The position numbers and the translations under genes were made by a program. The notes beneath the pieces are model-generated. The model saw only the letters and a program-made list of their open reading frames with translations. It was not told the origin of the DNA and ran no database searches. This document shows positions 19,944-29,977 of a stretch of DNA of 64,000 nucleotides, piece by piece. Positions within the stretch are counted from its first letter, which is position 1. The number at the start of each line of letters is the position of its first letter. Source of the DNA: Clostridium beijerinckii (GTDB taxonomy: Bacteria; Bacillota; Clostridia; Clostridiales; Clostridiaceae); the NCBI GenBank assembly GCA_003129525.1, contig CP029329.1, forward strand, positions 3,022,501 through 3,086,500, written 5' to 3'.

Positions 19944-21023
19944 ATGATTATAAAAAGTATTGAGATATCTGAAATTTTGGTGCCTTTAGTTACACCATTT
20001 AAAACAGCTCTTAGAACAGTTGAAGCTGTTAATGATATAGTGGTAAAAGTTATATCGGATAAAGGTGAAATAGGATATGGTGAAGCAGCACCTACAGCAG
20101 TAATAACAGGGGAAACAAAAGAATCAATTAAATCTGCAATTTTAAATTATATAAAGCCTTCTATTTTAGGCATGGAAATAGATAATTTAGAAAGTATAAT
20201 GGAAAAAATAAATAGTTGTATTTTAAAAAATACAAGTGCAAAGGCTGCAGTTGATATGGCTATTTATGATTTATATGCTAAAAAACTTAATTCACCGTTA
20301 TATAAAATTCTTGGTGGATATAGAAATGAAATTACTACAGACATTACTATTAGTGTAAATGAAATAGATGTAATGGTGAAAGATAGTATAAAAGCTGTGA
20401 ATGAAGGCTTTAATATTTTAAAGATAAAGGTAGGAAAAGAAGGTGAAAAAGATATACAGAGAATTGCTGAAATAAGAAAAGCAGTTGGATCAAATGTAAG
20501 TATTCGTGTTGATGCAAACCAAGGTTGGACAAGCAAACAAGCTGTTAAAATCATAAGTGCTTTTGAAGATAAAGATTTAAATATTGATTTAGTAGAACAA
20601 CCAGTTAAATATTGGGACTTAGAGGGAATGAAGTATGTAACTCAAAATACGTATACAAAAATTTTAGCAGACGAAAGTGTCTTTTCTCCACATGATGCAG
20701 CAAAGATAATTCAAGAAAGAGCAGCAGATTTAATTAATATAAAGCTTATGAAAACAGGCGGAATATATAATGCTTTAAAAATTTGTGATATAGCAGAAGT
20801 TTATGGAGTAGAGTGTATGATTGGGTGTATGCTTGAAAGTAAAATAAGTGTGAGTGCGGCAGCAAATCTGGGTGCTGCTAGAAAGATAATAACAATGGTA
20901 GATTTAGATGGACCAGCACTTTGCAAAATTGACCCAATAAGTGGAGGACCTATTTTTAGCGGAAGTAGTATAAAAATGAGCGGAAAAGTTGGAATAGGTT
21001 TTGACGATATAGTAGAAATTTAA
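19944..21023 (+). CDS. Dipeptide epimerase (enolase superfamily)
   Basis: A 359-residue member of the mandelate-racemase/muconate-lactonising group, most like L-Ala-D/L-Glu epimerases, which epimerise murein dipeptides during wall recycling. Visible: the capping domain with TPFKTALRT and GYGEAAPTAVITGET, the catalytic LKIKVGK Lys pair near residues 160-165, RVDANQGW near 190 (metal Asp), VEQPVKYWD near 216 (metal Glu), LADESVFSP near 243 (metal Asp), IKLMKTGG near 267 (catalytic Lys) and GCMLESKIS near 296. All catalytic residues are present. The two following cell-wall peptidase genes support the role. Start ATG 19944 follows AAGGAGG. Confidence 0.9.
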   Translation: MIIKSIEISEILVPLVTPFKTALRTVEAVNDIVVKVISDKGEIGYGEAAPTAVITGETKESIKSAILNYIKPSILGMEIDNLESIMEKINSCILKNTSAKAAVDMAIYDLYAKKLNSPLYKILGGYRNEITTDITISVNEIDVMVKDSIKAVNEGFNILKIKVGKEGEKDIQRIAEIRKAVGSNVSIRVDANQGWTSKQAVKIISAFEDKDLNIDLVEQPVKYWDLEGMKYVTQNTYTKILADESVFSPHDAAKIIQERAADLINIKLMKTGGIYNALKICDIAEVYGVECMIGCMLESKISVSAAANLGAARKIITMVDLDGPALCKIDPISGGPIFSGSSIKMSGKVGIGFDDIVEI

Positions 21024-21033
21024 TTGAATATAG

Positions 21034-21141
21034 ATGTCGCAAAAAAAACTACATGATGCCATTGATCTAATCAAACCATTAGTCGATGGCGAAACGATTG
21101 AGATCAAAGACATCTACATAGGTTCCCAAAAAGGAACTTAA
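21034..21141 (+). CDS. Orphan 35-codon ORF of unusual composition
   Basis: An ATG-to-TAA frame of 35 codons (start MSQKKLHDAIDL, end IYIGSQKGT) begins 10 bases after the epimerase stop. Its codons (GCC, GTC, GGC, ACG, ATC) are much richer in C/G third positions than any neighbour, which suggests a foreign fragment, for instance the tail of a longer imported gene. There is no good ribosome binding site. I do not recognise it, and it may not be translated. Confidence 0.3.
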   Translation: MSQKKLHDAIDLIKPLVDGETIEIKDIYIGSQKGT

Positions 21142-21694
21142 AAGCAGATTAATTATAACTAAATTATTTAAAGATAACAAGCGGAAAAGAAATCTAAAAC
21201 AAGAAAAAGCTTTAAAACAAGAAAAAAGAAAATTTAATAATAGAGCCTCTTTATCAAGGTACTTACTGTAACATATAACATATATTACAGTAATGATAGT
21301 ACCTTTTATTAAGTATGCTCAAATTTAATAACACAATTAAAATTATTACAATATAAACCCAAATGTTCTAATTTATGTTTTTAATTTTATTCGCGACTTG
21401 CTTTAAACTTATTAGTAATATTATGGATAAATAAGCTTGATGGCTATGAAGACAAGCTTTGAACAAGCATTTTGGAACAACTTATAATCAATAAGCACAG
21501 CCATCAAAATCTTCTAATGTAACTTCCACAAAGCAAGCCCCCTTATTTCTAGTTTTGGACATATATTCATAGGCACAAAACTTGATATTATCTAAGTATT
21601 TCTTTGAAATAAATAAAGTATATTCTTAAAAAATGAATTTGCAGAAAGCCCAAAGGTATTTCATATCTAAATTAAATTAAGGAGCGTGAATTAA
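21142..21694. other. Intergenic region with dispersed-repeat copy
   Basis: No convincing gene. There is a weak hairpin GGTACTTACTGTAA.../...TTACAGTAATGATAGTACC at 21258-21303, and bases 21526-21575 repeat the sequence near 4910-4956. The stretch 21405-21560 looks like decayed DNA, but I cannot name a source. Confidence 0.45.
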
Positions 21695-22609
21695 ATGATA
21701 AGACCAAAACCTTTAAAAAAGGGAGATAAGATAGGATTAATTGGGGCTTCAAGTCCAATACCACAAGATAGAATAGAACCTTCTATTAAAGCTATGGAAG
21801 CTCTAAGCCTCGAAGTTGTACTTGGGGAAAGTTGCAGAGGATATCATGGATTTTTATCTGGAAGTGATGAACTTAGAGCAAAAGACATAAATGACATGTT
21901 TGAGGATAAAAGCATTAAAGGTATTTTTGCAATTAGAGGTGGGTATGGTGCAGCTAGACTTTTAGATATGTTAGATTATAATATGATTAAGAAAAATCCT
22001 AAGGTATTTGCAGGATATAGTGATGTAACTGCCCTTCATAATGTACTTAATGAAAAATGCAAACTAATAACTTTTCATACACCAATGGCATCAACAGAAT
22101 TTTATAAAGGTGTAGATGATTATACAATGAATTATTTTAGAAAAAACATATTTAGTGATGAACCACTGGGAACACTTAAAAATCCAGAGGGCCAAGAAAT
22201 TAAAACTTTAGTTAGTGGAAAGGCAAAAGGAAAATTAGTTGGAGGAAATCTTTCTTTAGTAGTTTCTTCGATGGGAACTACACATGAGATTGATACAAAG
22301 GATAAAATATTATTTTTAGAAGATGTAGATGAATATCCATATAAAATAGATAGAATGCTATTACAATTAAAGCAATGTGGAAAATTTAAAGATGCCGCAG
22401 GAATTATTTTGGGTGCATGGACAGATTGTAAAGCAAATGAAGGGGATAATAGCTTAACTTTAATGGAAGTCTTTGAAGAACTTATAAAAACAGAAAACAA
22501 ACCTACAATTTATAACTTGGCTTGCGGACATTGTATGCCTACGATGAGTCTTCCTTTAGGTGCAATGGTGAAAATTAATGGGGATAAGGGTGAGATTACC
22601 ATACTTTAG
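21695..22609 (+). CDS. ldcA: LD-carboxypeptidase (peptidase S66, LdcA-type)
   Basis: A 304-residue cytosolic serine carboxypeptidase that removes the terminal D-Ala from murein tetrapeptides during recycling. S66 features are present: GLIGASSP at the start, RGGYGAARLL near residue 88, the nucleophile Ser in FAGYSDVTALH near 111, GNLSLVVSS near 187, the catalytic Glu in LFLEDVDEYPYK near 210 and the His in GHCMPTMSLPLG near 280. Length is normal. ATG follows AAGGAGCGTG. Only 27 bp separate it from the next gene, so the two form an operon. Confidence 0.92.
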   Translation: MIRPKPLKKGDKIGLIGASSPIPQDRIEPSIKAMEALSLEVVLGESCRGYHGFLSGSDELRAKDINDMFEDKSIKGIFAIRGGYGAARLLDMLDYNMIKKNPKVFAGYSDVTALHNVLNEKCKLITFHTPMASTEFYKGVDDYTMNYFRKNIFSDEPLGTLKNPEGQEIKTLVSGKAKGKLVGGNLSLVVSSMGTTHEIDTKDKILFLEDVDEYPYKIDRMLLQLKQCGKFKDAAGIILGAWTDCKANEGDNSLTLMEVFEELIKTENKPTIYNLACGHCMPTMSLPLGAMVKINGDKGEITIL

Positions 22610-22636
22610 AAATATACATTGTAGGGGGTTATTCAA

Positions 22637-23458
22637 ATGAAGTATGCAATAGTAAATAAGGCTGTTGGAGTATTAAAAAGTGAACCTAAGGGAGCTTCTG
22701 AAAATGCTGATGAAGTTTTATTTGGAATGAATGTTGAAATACTTAAAGAGCTAGATAACAATTGGTTTTATGTAAGAACTCATTATAATTATGAAGGTTA
22801 TATAAATGGAGATAATTTAATAATTAATGATGAGCTTTCAAAGAAATGGGAAAAAGATAAAAATATTATGGTAATTAATTCGTTTGCAGATGTACTTAAT
22901 AAACCAGAAGCATCTGGATATGAAATTGCAAGTGTAACAAGAGGAGCTAATTTAATTTCATGTGATGAAATAAGTGAAAATAAAAGATTTCTAAAGGTGA
23001 AATTACCAAGTGGAGAAAAAGGATGGATAAGAAAGAGTTTCACATCAGATTTAATAATAGATTGTGAAATAAAAGATGAAGAAAAGCTTAGAGAAAATCT
23101 AGCAAAATGTGCTCTAAGCTATATTGGAACTCAATATAGATGGGGCGGAAAGTCACCTCTTGGAATAGATTGTTCTGGACTTTGCTCTATGGCATATATG
23201 CTAAATGGAATATTGATTTATAGAGATGCAGATATAAAAGAAGACTTTCCCATAAAGGAAATAACTTTTGATAAGCTAAAAAAAGGAGATCTAATATTCT
23301 TTCCAGGACATGCAGCAATGTATTTAGAAGCTGGGAATTATATTCATTCATCAACAAGTAATGATGTGGTGAAAATAAACAGTTTAAATGAAAAGGCAGA
23401 AAATTATAATGAATATTTAGGAACATGTGCTAAGCGGTTTGGAAGCATATTTAAATGA
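22637..23458 (+). CDS. SH3-type NlpC/P60 cell-wall peptidase
   Basis: A 273-residue cysteine peptidase. Residues 1-140 hold two SH3b-like wall-binding domains (EGYINGDN and KGWIRKSF are typical ends); residues 150-273 are NlpC/P60 (C40) with catalytic Cys in GIDCSGLC, His in PGHAAMYLE and polar His in YIHSSTS. It resembles gamma-D-Glu-diamino-acid endopeptidases (YkfC type), which act with dipeptide epimerases and LD-carboxypeptidases on recycled murein peptides. There is no signal peptide, in keeping with a cytosolic recycling enzyme. The ATG follows GTAGGGGG. Confidence 0.9.
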   Translation: MKYAIVNKAVGVLKSEPKGASENADEVLFGMNVEILKELDNNWFYVRTHYNYEGYINGDNLIINDELSKKWEKDKNIMVINSFADVLNKPEASGYEIASVTRGANLISCDEISENKRFLKVKLPSGEKGWIRKSFTSDLIIDCEIKDEEKLRENLAKCALSYIGTQYRWGGKSPLGIDCSGLCSMAYMLNGILIYRDADIKEDFPIKEITFDKLKKGDLIFFPGHAAMYLEAGNYIHSSTSNDVVKINSLNEKAENYNEYLGTCAKRFGSIFK

Positions 23459-23504
23459 GCCTTGGAATCTGGGGCTCTCAATATTCGCTATAGGTGAAAC
23501 AAGC

Positions 23505-24096
<592 letters not shown>

Positions 24097-24183
24097 TATA
24101 ATTAACATTGTAATAATAATTGAATATAAATAGGTACGGTTGGACAAATTTTATAATTTGTTTTCAAGCAATTTTAGTTTCTG

Positions 24184-24220
24184 GGGTGGGAAACTCTATT
24201 AGAGTGTTCCACCTCTTTTT
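24184..24220 (+). terminator. Terminator after the Crp/Fnr remnant
   Basis: GGGTGGGAAACTCT pairs with AGAGTGTTCCACC around ATT and is followed by TCTTTTTG. Confidence 0.8.
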
Positions 24221-24305
24221 GCTTTAATTTTTAATAACTCAATTATAATTATTTATTTAAACTAAACGTCTAGGATATCCATAATAATATTAAGGAGATT
24301 AACTT

Positions 24306-25508
24306 ATGAAGAAAAATGTTTACAACAAAACTTTCAATCAATTTTTAAGCTTTTTTAAAAATGAATCTGCTAGTGGTATAATACTCTTGATTTTTGCAAT
24401 TGCTGCCATAATAATTGCAAATTCCAATTTTGCTACAACATACAATAATATACTCCATACCTACATAACTATTGGATATAAAAACTTTTCGTTATCAATG
24501 TCACTACTTCACTGGATTAATGATGGATTAATGGCTATATTTTTCTTAGTAGTTGGCATGGAAATAAAACGAGAAGTGGTATTTGGAGAGCTTAAATCTT
24601 TAAAAAAGACAATACTGCCAGTATCTGCTGCCGTAGGAGGTATGATTGTACCAGCAATAATTTATGCATTACTTAATTATAATGAACCTACGGCAACAGG
24701 ATGGGGAATTCCAATGGCAACAGATATTGCATTTGCGTTAGGAATACTTTCTTTGGTAGGCAGAAAAGCACCTAAAGGAATAATAGTATTTCTTACAGCG
24801 TTAGCTATAGTTGATGATTTAGGAGCTATTATTGTAATTGCAATATTCTATACTAGCCAAATTTCTTGGATTGCTCTTATTATGGGATTAATTATTTTTA
24901 TAGTTTTAATATTAGCTAATAGATTTAATGTAAAATATACAGCTATTTTTATTATTGGAGGTTTAGTTCTATGGGTTTGTTTGTTAAAATCAGGAATACA
25001 TGCAACAATTGCTGGAGTATTACTTGGAATGGCCTTACCTATTGGAAAAACTGTTGATGAATTTGAAACATCAATTTTGTACAGGGTTGATAAAACTCTA
25101 TCTCCGTGGTCTTCTTTTTTAGTTATGCCAATATTCGCTTTAGCTAATTCAGGTATAACTATTGATATTAGTAGTATTGGAACAATAGTAAAAACACCAA
25201 TCAGTTTAGGAATTATATTTGGTTTGGTTATTGGTAAGCAAATAGGGATATTTGGAGTTTCATACATTTTAGTAAAATTAAAAGTGGCTAAACTTCCATC
25301 TAAAGTAACTAAAAGACATTTATATGGTGCAAGTGTCCTTGGGGGTATTGGATTTACTATGTCAATCTTTGTTTCATCTTTATCGTTTGCAGATGAAACT
25401 GCGTTAACCACAGCCAAAATAAGCATTATGATTGCTTCAATTTTAGCGGCAATATTAGGTGGAATAACTTTTTCATTTATAAAACTTAAAAGTGAGAAAG
25501 TGAATTAA
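24306..25508 (+). CDS. nhaA: Na+/H+ antiporter NhaA
   Basis: A 400-residue, 12-helix membrane antiporter that exports Na+ for H+ in response to salt and alkaline pH. Family motifs: FKNESASGIILLIFA at the start, MAIFFLVVGMEIKREVV near residue 77, ATDIAFALGIL near 138, and the ion-binding pair of adjacent Asp in LAIVDDLGAI near 167-168, then ASVLGGIGFTMSIFV near 345. Length fits. ATG follows AAGGAG. It is monocistronic, with a terminator at 25550-25587. Confidence 0.95.
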   Translation: MKKNVYNKTFNQFLSFFKNESASGIILLIFAIAAIIIANSNFATTYNNILHTYITIGYKNFSLSMSLLHWINDGLMAIFFLVVGMEIKREVVFGELKSLKKTILPVSAAVGGMIVPAIIYALLNYNEPTATGWGIPMATDIAFALGILSLVGRKAPKGIIVFLTALAIVDDLGAIIVIAIFYTSQISWIALIMGLIIFIVLILANRFNVKYTAIFIIGGLVLWVCLLKSGIHATIAGVLLGMALPIGKTVDEFETSILYRVDKTLSPWSSFLVMPIFALANSGITIDISSIGTIVKTPISLGIIFGLVIGKQIGIFGVSYILVKLKVAKLPSKVTKRHLYGASVLGGIGFTMSIFVSSLSFADETALTTAKISIMIASILAAILGGITFSFIKLKSEKVN

Positions 25509-25549
25509 TCGCAAATTGACGATATTTAATATTAATGATAATATATATG

Positions 25550-25587
25550 AGGCTTTGATTTAGTTAAAGTATACTAAGTCAAAGCCT
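25550..25587 (+). terminator. Terminator of nhaA
   Basis: AGGCTTTGATTTA and TAAGTCAAAGCCT arms (one mismatch) with a 12-base loop, followed by a T-rich stretch. Confidence 0.75.
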
Positions 25588-25660
25588 GTATTTTGTAAAA
25601 AATTATTAATATAGATTTAAAAAAAATTCGCAATAATTAAAAGAAGAAAGAAGGAATTAG

Positions 25661-27124
25661 ATGAAAGAAATTAAACAAGAATGGTTTGGAAATATTAAAG
25701 GAGATTTACTGGCAGGGATAGTTGTTTGTATGGCATTGATACCAGAGGCTATAGGATTTGCTATAGTAGCTGGAGTTGATCCTATGGTTGGAGTATATGC
25801 ATCTTTTTGTATGTCTTTAATTATATCAATTTTTGGTGGAAGAACAGGAATGATTTCGGCTGCAGCTGGCGCAATGGCATTGGTTTTAGCAAGTTTAGTA
25901 AAGGAACATGGAATAGAGTATATGCTTGTAGCAACAATACTTACAGGAGTATTCCAAGTTGTTTTAGGATTTTTTAAGATAGGAAATTTATTAAAGTTTA
26001 TACCTAGGCCAGTTATGATAGGATTTGTAAATGCACTAGGAATAATGATGTTTAAGTCACAACTACCTTATTTTAAAGGGTCATTTATTTTAATAATTTT
26101 AGGCGCAATAGGTATTTCAATAATTTATTTATTACCTAAATTAACAAGAGTAGTACCATCTCCAATAGTCGCAATAATAGTTGTTACATTAATAGTAGTT
26201 ATATTTAAGATTGATATAACTACATTAGGGGATATGGGGAAAATAAATAGTGACTTGCCAAACTTTTTAATACCTAATATACCATTTAATATGGAAACTC
26301 TTAAAATAATATTACCGTATTCTATATCACTTTCATTAGTTGGGCTTGTAGAATCTCTATTAACAGCTCAGTTAATTGATGATTTAACAGATACTCCAAG
26401 CAATAAGAATAGAGAATGCGTAGGTCAAGGATTGGCTAATGTAGTATGTGGATTTTTTGGAGGAATAGCAGGGTGCGGAATGATTGGGCAAACCCTTATA
26501 AATCATAATTATGGTGGAAGAGGTAGATTATCAACACTTACATCAGGAACAGTAATGTTGATTTCAGTAATAGTATTAAATAAATTTGTTGTGCAAATTC
26601 CAGTAGTTGCTTTAGGTGCGGTTATGGTAGTTGTATCAATAACAACATTTAATTGGGGTTCAATTAAGAGAATTACAAAAGTACCCAAAACAGATACATT
26701 TGTAATGATTTCAACAGTTATAGTAGTTGTATTAACTCATAACTTAGCTTATGGAGTTATTCTTGGAATAATATTAAGTGCATTATTTTTTGCATCTAAA
26801 ATATCTGAAATACAGGTTAAAAAAATCAAAGAGGATACAAAAACTATATATATAGTTAACGGTCAGTTATTCTTTGCATCAACATTAAAGTTTATTGACA
26901 GTTTTGATTTTACAGAAAAGATTCAATTTGTGGACATAGATTTATCTATGGTGAAAATTTGGGATGAATCAGCAGTTGATTCTATAGATAAAGTGGTGCT
27001 TAAATTTCATAAAAACGGAGTTAAAGCTAACTTAATAGGAATGAGTAATCAATGTTTAGAATTAGTTGATAGAATAGCTGTCCATAATAAACCAGGTGGA
27101 TTAGGGGCATCCAGTAGTCATTAA
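25661..27124 (+). CDS. SulP-family anion transporter
   Basis: A 487-residue SulP/SLC26 membrane protein. Residues 10-380 are transmembrane, with the N-terminal signature GIVVCMALIPEAIGFAIVAG and the FGGRTGMISAAAGAMA repeat; residues 400-487 form a short STAS domain (IYIVNGQLFFAST, then FVDIDLSMVKIWDESAVDSI). Such proteins import sulfate, bicarbonate or other anions; the substrate cannot be read from sequence. GPTA-type replacement SAAAGAMA at the substrate region is common in bacterial members. It is monocistronic with a terminator at 27272. Confidence 0.88.
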   Translation: MKEIKQEWFGNIKGDLLAGIVVCMALIPEAIGFAIVAGVDPMVGVYASFCMSLIISIFGGRTGMISAAAGAMALVLASLVKEHGIEYMLVATILTGVFQVVLGFFKIGNLLKFIPRPVMIGFVNALGIMMFKSQLPYFKGSFILIILGAIGISIIYLLPKLTRVVPSPIVAIIVVTLIVVIFKIDITTLGDMGKINSDLPNFLIPNIPFNMETLKIILPYSISLSLVGLVESLLTAQLIDDLTDTPSNKNRECVGQGLANVVCGFFGGIAGCGMIGQTLINHNYGGRGRLSTLTSGTVMLISVIVLNKFVVQIPVVALGAVMVVVSITTFNWGSIKRITKVPKTDTFVMISTVIVVVLTHNLAYGVILGIILSALFFASKISEIQVKKIKEDTKTIYIVNGQLFFASTLKFIDSFDFTEKIQFVDIDLSMVKIWDESAVDSIDKVVLKFHKNGVKANLIGMSNQCLELVDRIAVHNKPGGLGASSSH

Positions 27125-27271
27125 ATTATGATCTATATTATCATCACATGGTATGTAATGAGCTATAGTTTAGTTTCATATGAAGATTTGCCAAAGTATG
27201 ATTTATTTATATCTCAAGTTAATGAATATTAATGTAATTAGTATTTAAGTAAAATTAAAATCAAAGAAAAG

Positions 27272-27313
27272 AGCATATCCGGTGAAGTATTAAATCTTCA
27301 CTGGATATGCTCT
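27272..27313. terminator. Bidirectional hairpin terminator
   Basis: GAGCATATCCGGTGAAG pairs with CTTCACTGGATATGCTC with one G-T pair. It can serve the transporter (+) and the truncated frame at 27322 (-). Confidence 0.8.
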
Positions 27314-27321
27314 TAAATTTT

Positions 27322-27444
27322 TTATCTATTATACTTTTTAAATAAATTATTGAGAGCTTGTTTGAGAATAAATGCTTCAGTTCTAGCATTTATCTTGAAA
27401 AGTCTATCAAGTTGAGTTTTAGTGAGGTAGTTGAATATTAAATT
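27322..27444 (-). pseudogene. Truncated gene end next to the IS
   Basis: On the minus strand, a 40-codon frame (contains KTQLDRLFKINARTEAF, ends FKKYNR) stops just before the hairpin at 27272-27313, as a real gene end would. Its upstream part is lost near the left end of the IS. I do not recognise the protein, and no matching 5' half is evident on the far side of the IS. Confidence 0.3.
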
Positions 27445-27482
27445 TTATTCATAAGTTTATCCTAATACATATTATTTCAACA

Positions 27483-29300
27483 TATATTGTGATTAGACCA
27501 CAAAAAGCTGACAAATATCATCCAATTAGAATTTAATGATATAATAGCATTATAAAATTAAACGTATGAGGAGAATTACTATGTTTTGCAAAAATGACCT
27601 TCAACAAACTTCATTATTTGAACCAATCAACCAAATGCCAAAATACCTTCAAGATATTTTAAATAAAAGTTGGGCTAAGGCATTTAAGGATCATATTTTT
27701 CCGCGAATAAATGAGGAGCGTTTTTCGGTTTTATATAGCAATAAAGCCTCAAGGACTAATTCACCTATTAATGTTATTCTTGGCTTACTAATTATAAAAG
27801 AAATATTTCAGCAGACTGATGAAGAGCTTATCGGCTCTATTCATTTCGATGTAAGATATCAATATGCTTTAAATACAACTAATTATGAAACACAACCAGT
27901 ATCTATAAATACTCTAACAAATTTTAGAAACAGACTTGTTGAATATGAAGCGTCAACTAATGAAGACTTAATAAAAGCTGAAGTTGAAGCTTTATCCGAA
28001 AGCATTGCTAAGTATTTATCTGTTGATAATAAAAAAGTTAGAGTGGATTCGTTAATGGTTAGTTCATCATGCAAAAAATTAAGTAGAATTGAGCTAGTAT
28101 ATTCTATAAATAGCAGACTTATTAAAGCTCTAAATATAATAAATCCACCTATTATAAGTGATGAACTAAAACCGTACCTTGAAAAGGGGCATAAAAATGA
28201 CACTATATATAGAACTCAAGATTTAAAGGCTGATTCAAAACTTTCAATTTTAATCGAACATTCTAAAATTCTATACAATATCGCTCTGAAAGCTGGAGAT
28301 ATAGTTACTTCAACAGAAGAGTTTCAACTTTTAAATAGAGTTATTCAGGACCAAACTACAGAAGATGCTGCAAAAAATTTAGTTATTAAAGATTCAAAAG
28401 ATATAACTTCAACTAGTTTACAAAATCCAACTGACAAAGATGCAACCTACAGAAAAAAATATGGTGGTAACGTTGGTTATGTTGTTAATATACAAGAATC
28501 ATTTAATGATAAAAACAGTGTTATAACAGGCTATGACCTTAAGCAAAATATTCACAGCGATTCAAAATTTGCTGATGATGTTATTGCTAATTTAGCTTCA
28601 CAAAATAAAAATTCAAACTGTAAACTACTAGTTGATGGTGCTTACTATGAACAAGAAAAAGCCAAAAATGCTTTAAAACAAGGAATTGAAATGATTCCAA
28701 GTCAACTAGTTGGCAGAAAAGTATCTACTGATAAACTGAGTTATTCAAAATTCATTGTAGATGACGAAAAAAATGTAATAAGTTGTTGTCCTAACGGAGT
28801 CGAACCTGTAGAGTCTTATTATAGTTCAAAATCTTATACAGCCAAATTTGACTCCAGTACATGTGAAAAATGTCCTTTAAATTCACAATGTCCAAAGAAA
28901 ATATCAAAGAAATTTAATACCATAAGAGTTAGCGAAAAAGCTTATAATACAGCTACTCAAAGAGAAAAAATGCACGAGAGTGAGTATATAAAGCTTGCAA
29001 ATAAAAGGGCTGGTATAGAAGGTATTCCTTCTGTTTTGAGGAGAAGATATAAAATTGATACCATGCCTATCCGGGGATTATTGCGCTCAAAATTATGGGT
29101 TGGATTTAAAATCGCAGCCTATAACTTCAAGAAACTGTTAAAACAGTTTCTTGAAAGTGGCATAGAGTGTTTTCTCAATATAATTGCATGTATAGTTGCT
29201 GTAATAATTAACTGTTTTAAATTATATTTTTTAGAATTTGAAGCAAAGCTGTCAAACTAATCACGATACTTTATAGTTTTTGTGGTTTAATCATAATATA
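27483..29300. mobile_element. Insertion sequence of 1.8 kb with 24-bp terminal repeats
   Basis: Bases 27483-27506 match the reverse complement of 29277-29300 at 22 of 24 positions (both contain ATGATTA or GTGATTA followed by ACCACAAAAA). They bracket a single intact transposase gene. No target duplication is obvious in the flanks. Confidence 0.85.
27566..29260 (+). CDS. DDE transposase (IS1182-like)
   Basis: A 564-residue transposase. Visible are an N-terminal DUF772-type domain (SPINVILGLLIIKEIF), a catalytic Asp in RVDSLMVSS near residue 157, a second in LLVDGAYYEQEK near 353, a CxxC...CxxxC knuckle (CEKCPLNSQC) near 435, and Glu in NKRAGIEGIPSVLRRRYK near 480. It shares layout, but little direct sequence, with the transposase at 13248. 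The likely start is ATG 27581 or the ATG at 27566 (GAGGAG precedes the former). The intact frame and well matched ends suggest a recent or active element. Confidence 0.88.
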   Translation: MRRITMFCKNDLQQTSLFEPINQMPKYLQDILNKSWAKAFKDHIFPRINEERFSVLYSNKASRTNSPINVILGLLIIKEIFQQTDEELIGSIHFDVRYQYALNTTNYETQPVSINTLTNFRNRLVEYEASTNEDLIKAEVEALSESIAKYLSVDNKKVRVDSLMVSSSCKKLSRIELVYSINSRLIKALNIINPPIISDELKPYLEKGHKNDTIYRTQDLKADSKLSILIEHSKILYNIALKAGDIVTSTEEFQLLNRVIQDQTTEDAAKNLVIKDSKDITSTSLQNPTDKDATYRKKYGGNVGYVVNIQESFNDKNSVITGYDLKQNIHSDSKFADDVIANLASQNKNSNCKLLVDGAYYEQEKAKNALKQGIEMIPSQLVGRKVSTDKLSYSKFIVDDEKNVISCCPNGVEPVESYYSSKSYTAKFDSSTCEKCPLNSQCPKKISKKFNTIRVSEKAYNTATQREKMHESEYIKLANKRAGIEGIPSVLRRRYKIDTMPIRGLLRSKLWVGFKIAAYNFKKLLKQFLESGIECFLNIIACIVAVIINCFKLYFLEFEAKLSN

Positions 29301-29559
29301 AATTATAATAAAATATTAATGACTCTGAATCAATTTGAGCGGGAGAACAAATTTTTTTGTGAATATTATAATTGGTGGGATAAGTATGGTCAATTTCTTT
29401 AATCAGAATCCGTCAGCTAATCTCGTAAGCGCTGAATTATGGTTAAGTTATGTAAAATTAGAAAATAAAAATCCAAATATGCTGATATACTGATATACTT
29501 AAATATGAAATCAAAAGTATGGATTCATATATAAAATATATGTTAGAGGAGTGATAAGC

Positions 29560-29892
29560 ATGAATGAATTTATGAAAATCGGAATATTCAATGGAACAAT
29601 TGCTACAACAAATGGTGTATATAAAATAAGTGATATAGATGTAGATGATGCTAAAAAGCTTATAGATGAAAATGGATTTATATCTGCAATAGGACATAAA
29701 TCAACTGCTGAAGCTATTTCAGATTCATTTAATATGAATATACCTATGAGCCGTATAAATTTCAAACAAAAGGTAGGACAAAAGGCAGTGGTGTTTAAAT
29801 TAAATAAAAGACCACCAGAAGGAAGTATATTATGTAGAGAAGAAATAGAAGCAATAGGATATTCATTTAAATTAATGGAAAGATTAGAATAA
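29560..29892 (+). CDS. DUF1874 protein, AcrIII-1/Crn2 ring-nuclease family
   Basis: A 110-residue protein of the DUF1874 (STIV B116-like) family. In the characterised viral member, SIRV1 gp29 (AcrIII-1), this fold degrades cyclic tetra-adenylate, the second messenger of type III CRISPR. The sequence shows GIFNGTIAT at the start, AIGHKSTAEAI with His46, and KRPPEGSIL with Arg84 and Glu87; in my recollection the catalytic residues of gp29 are His47, Arg85 and Glu88, the same spacing. I start at ATG 29560 because TTAGAGGAG lies 8 bases upstream; a GTG three codons earlier overlaps that site. It lies alone between an IS and gene remnants; no cas gene or CRISPR array is in the window, so cA4 cleavage is inferred. 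Confidence 0.8.
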   Translation: MNEFMKIGIFNGTIATTNGVYKISDIDVDDAKKLIDENGFISAIGHKSTAEAISDSFNMNIPMSRINFKQKVGQKAVVFKLNKRPPEGSILCREEIEAIGYSFKLMERLE

Positions 29893-29947
29893 AAACGATC
29901 TATAGATGAAGCAATAACTAAACATTTATCAACAATATTTAGCCAAA

Positions 29948-29977
29948 AAAGAATGAAACACTAAGTCTCATTCTTTA
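29948..29977 (+). terminator. Hairpin after the DUF1874 gene
   Basis: AAAGAATGA and TCATTCTTT arms around an 11-base loop, 55 bp past the stop codon. Confidence 0.6.
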
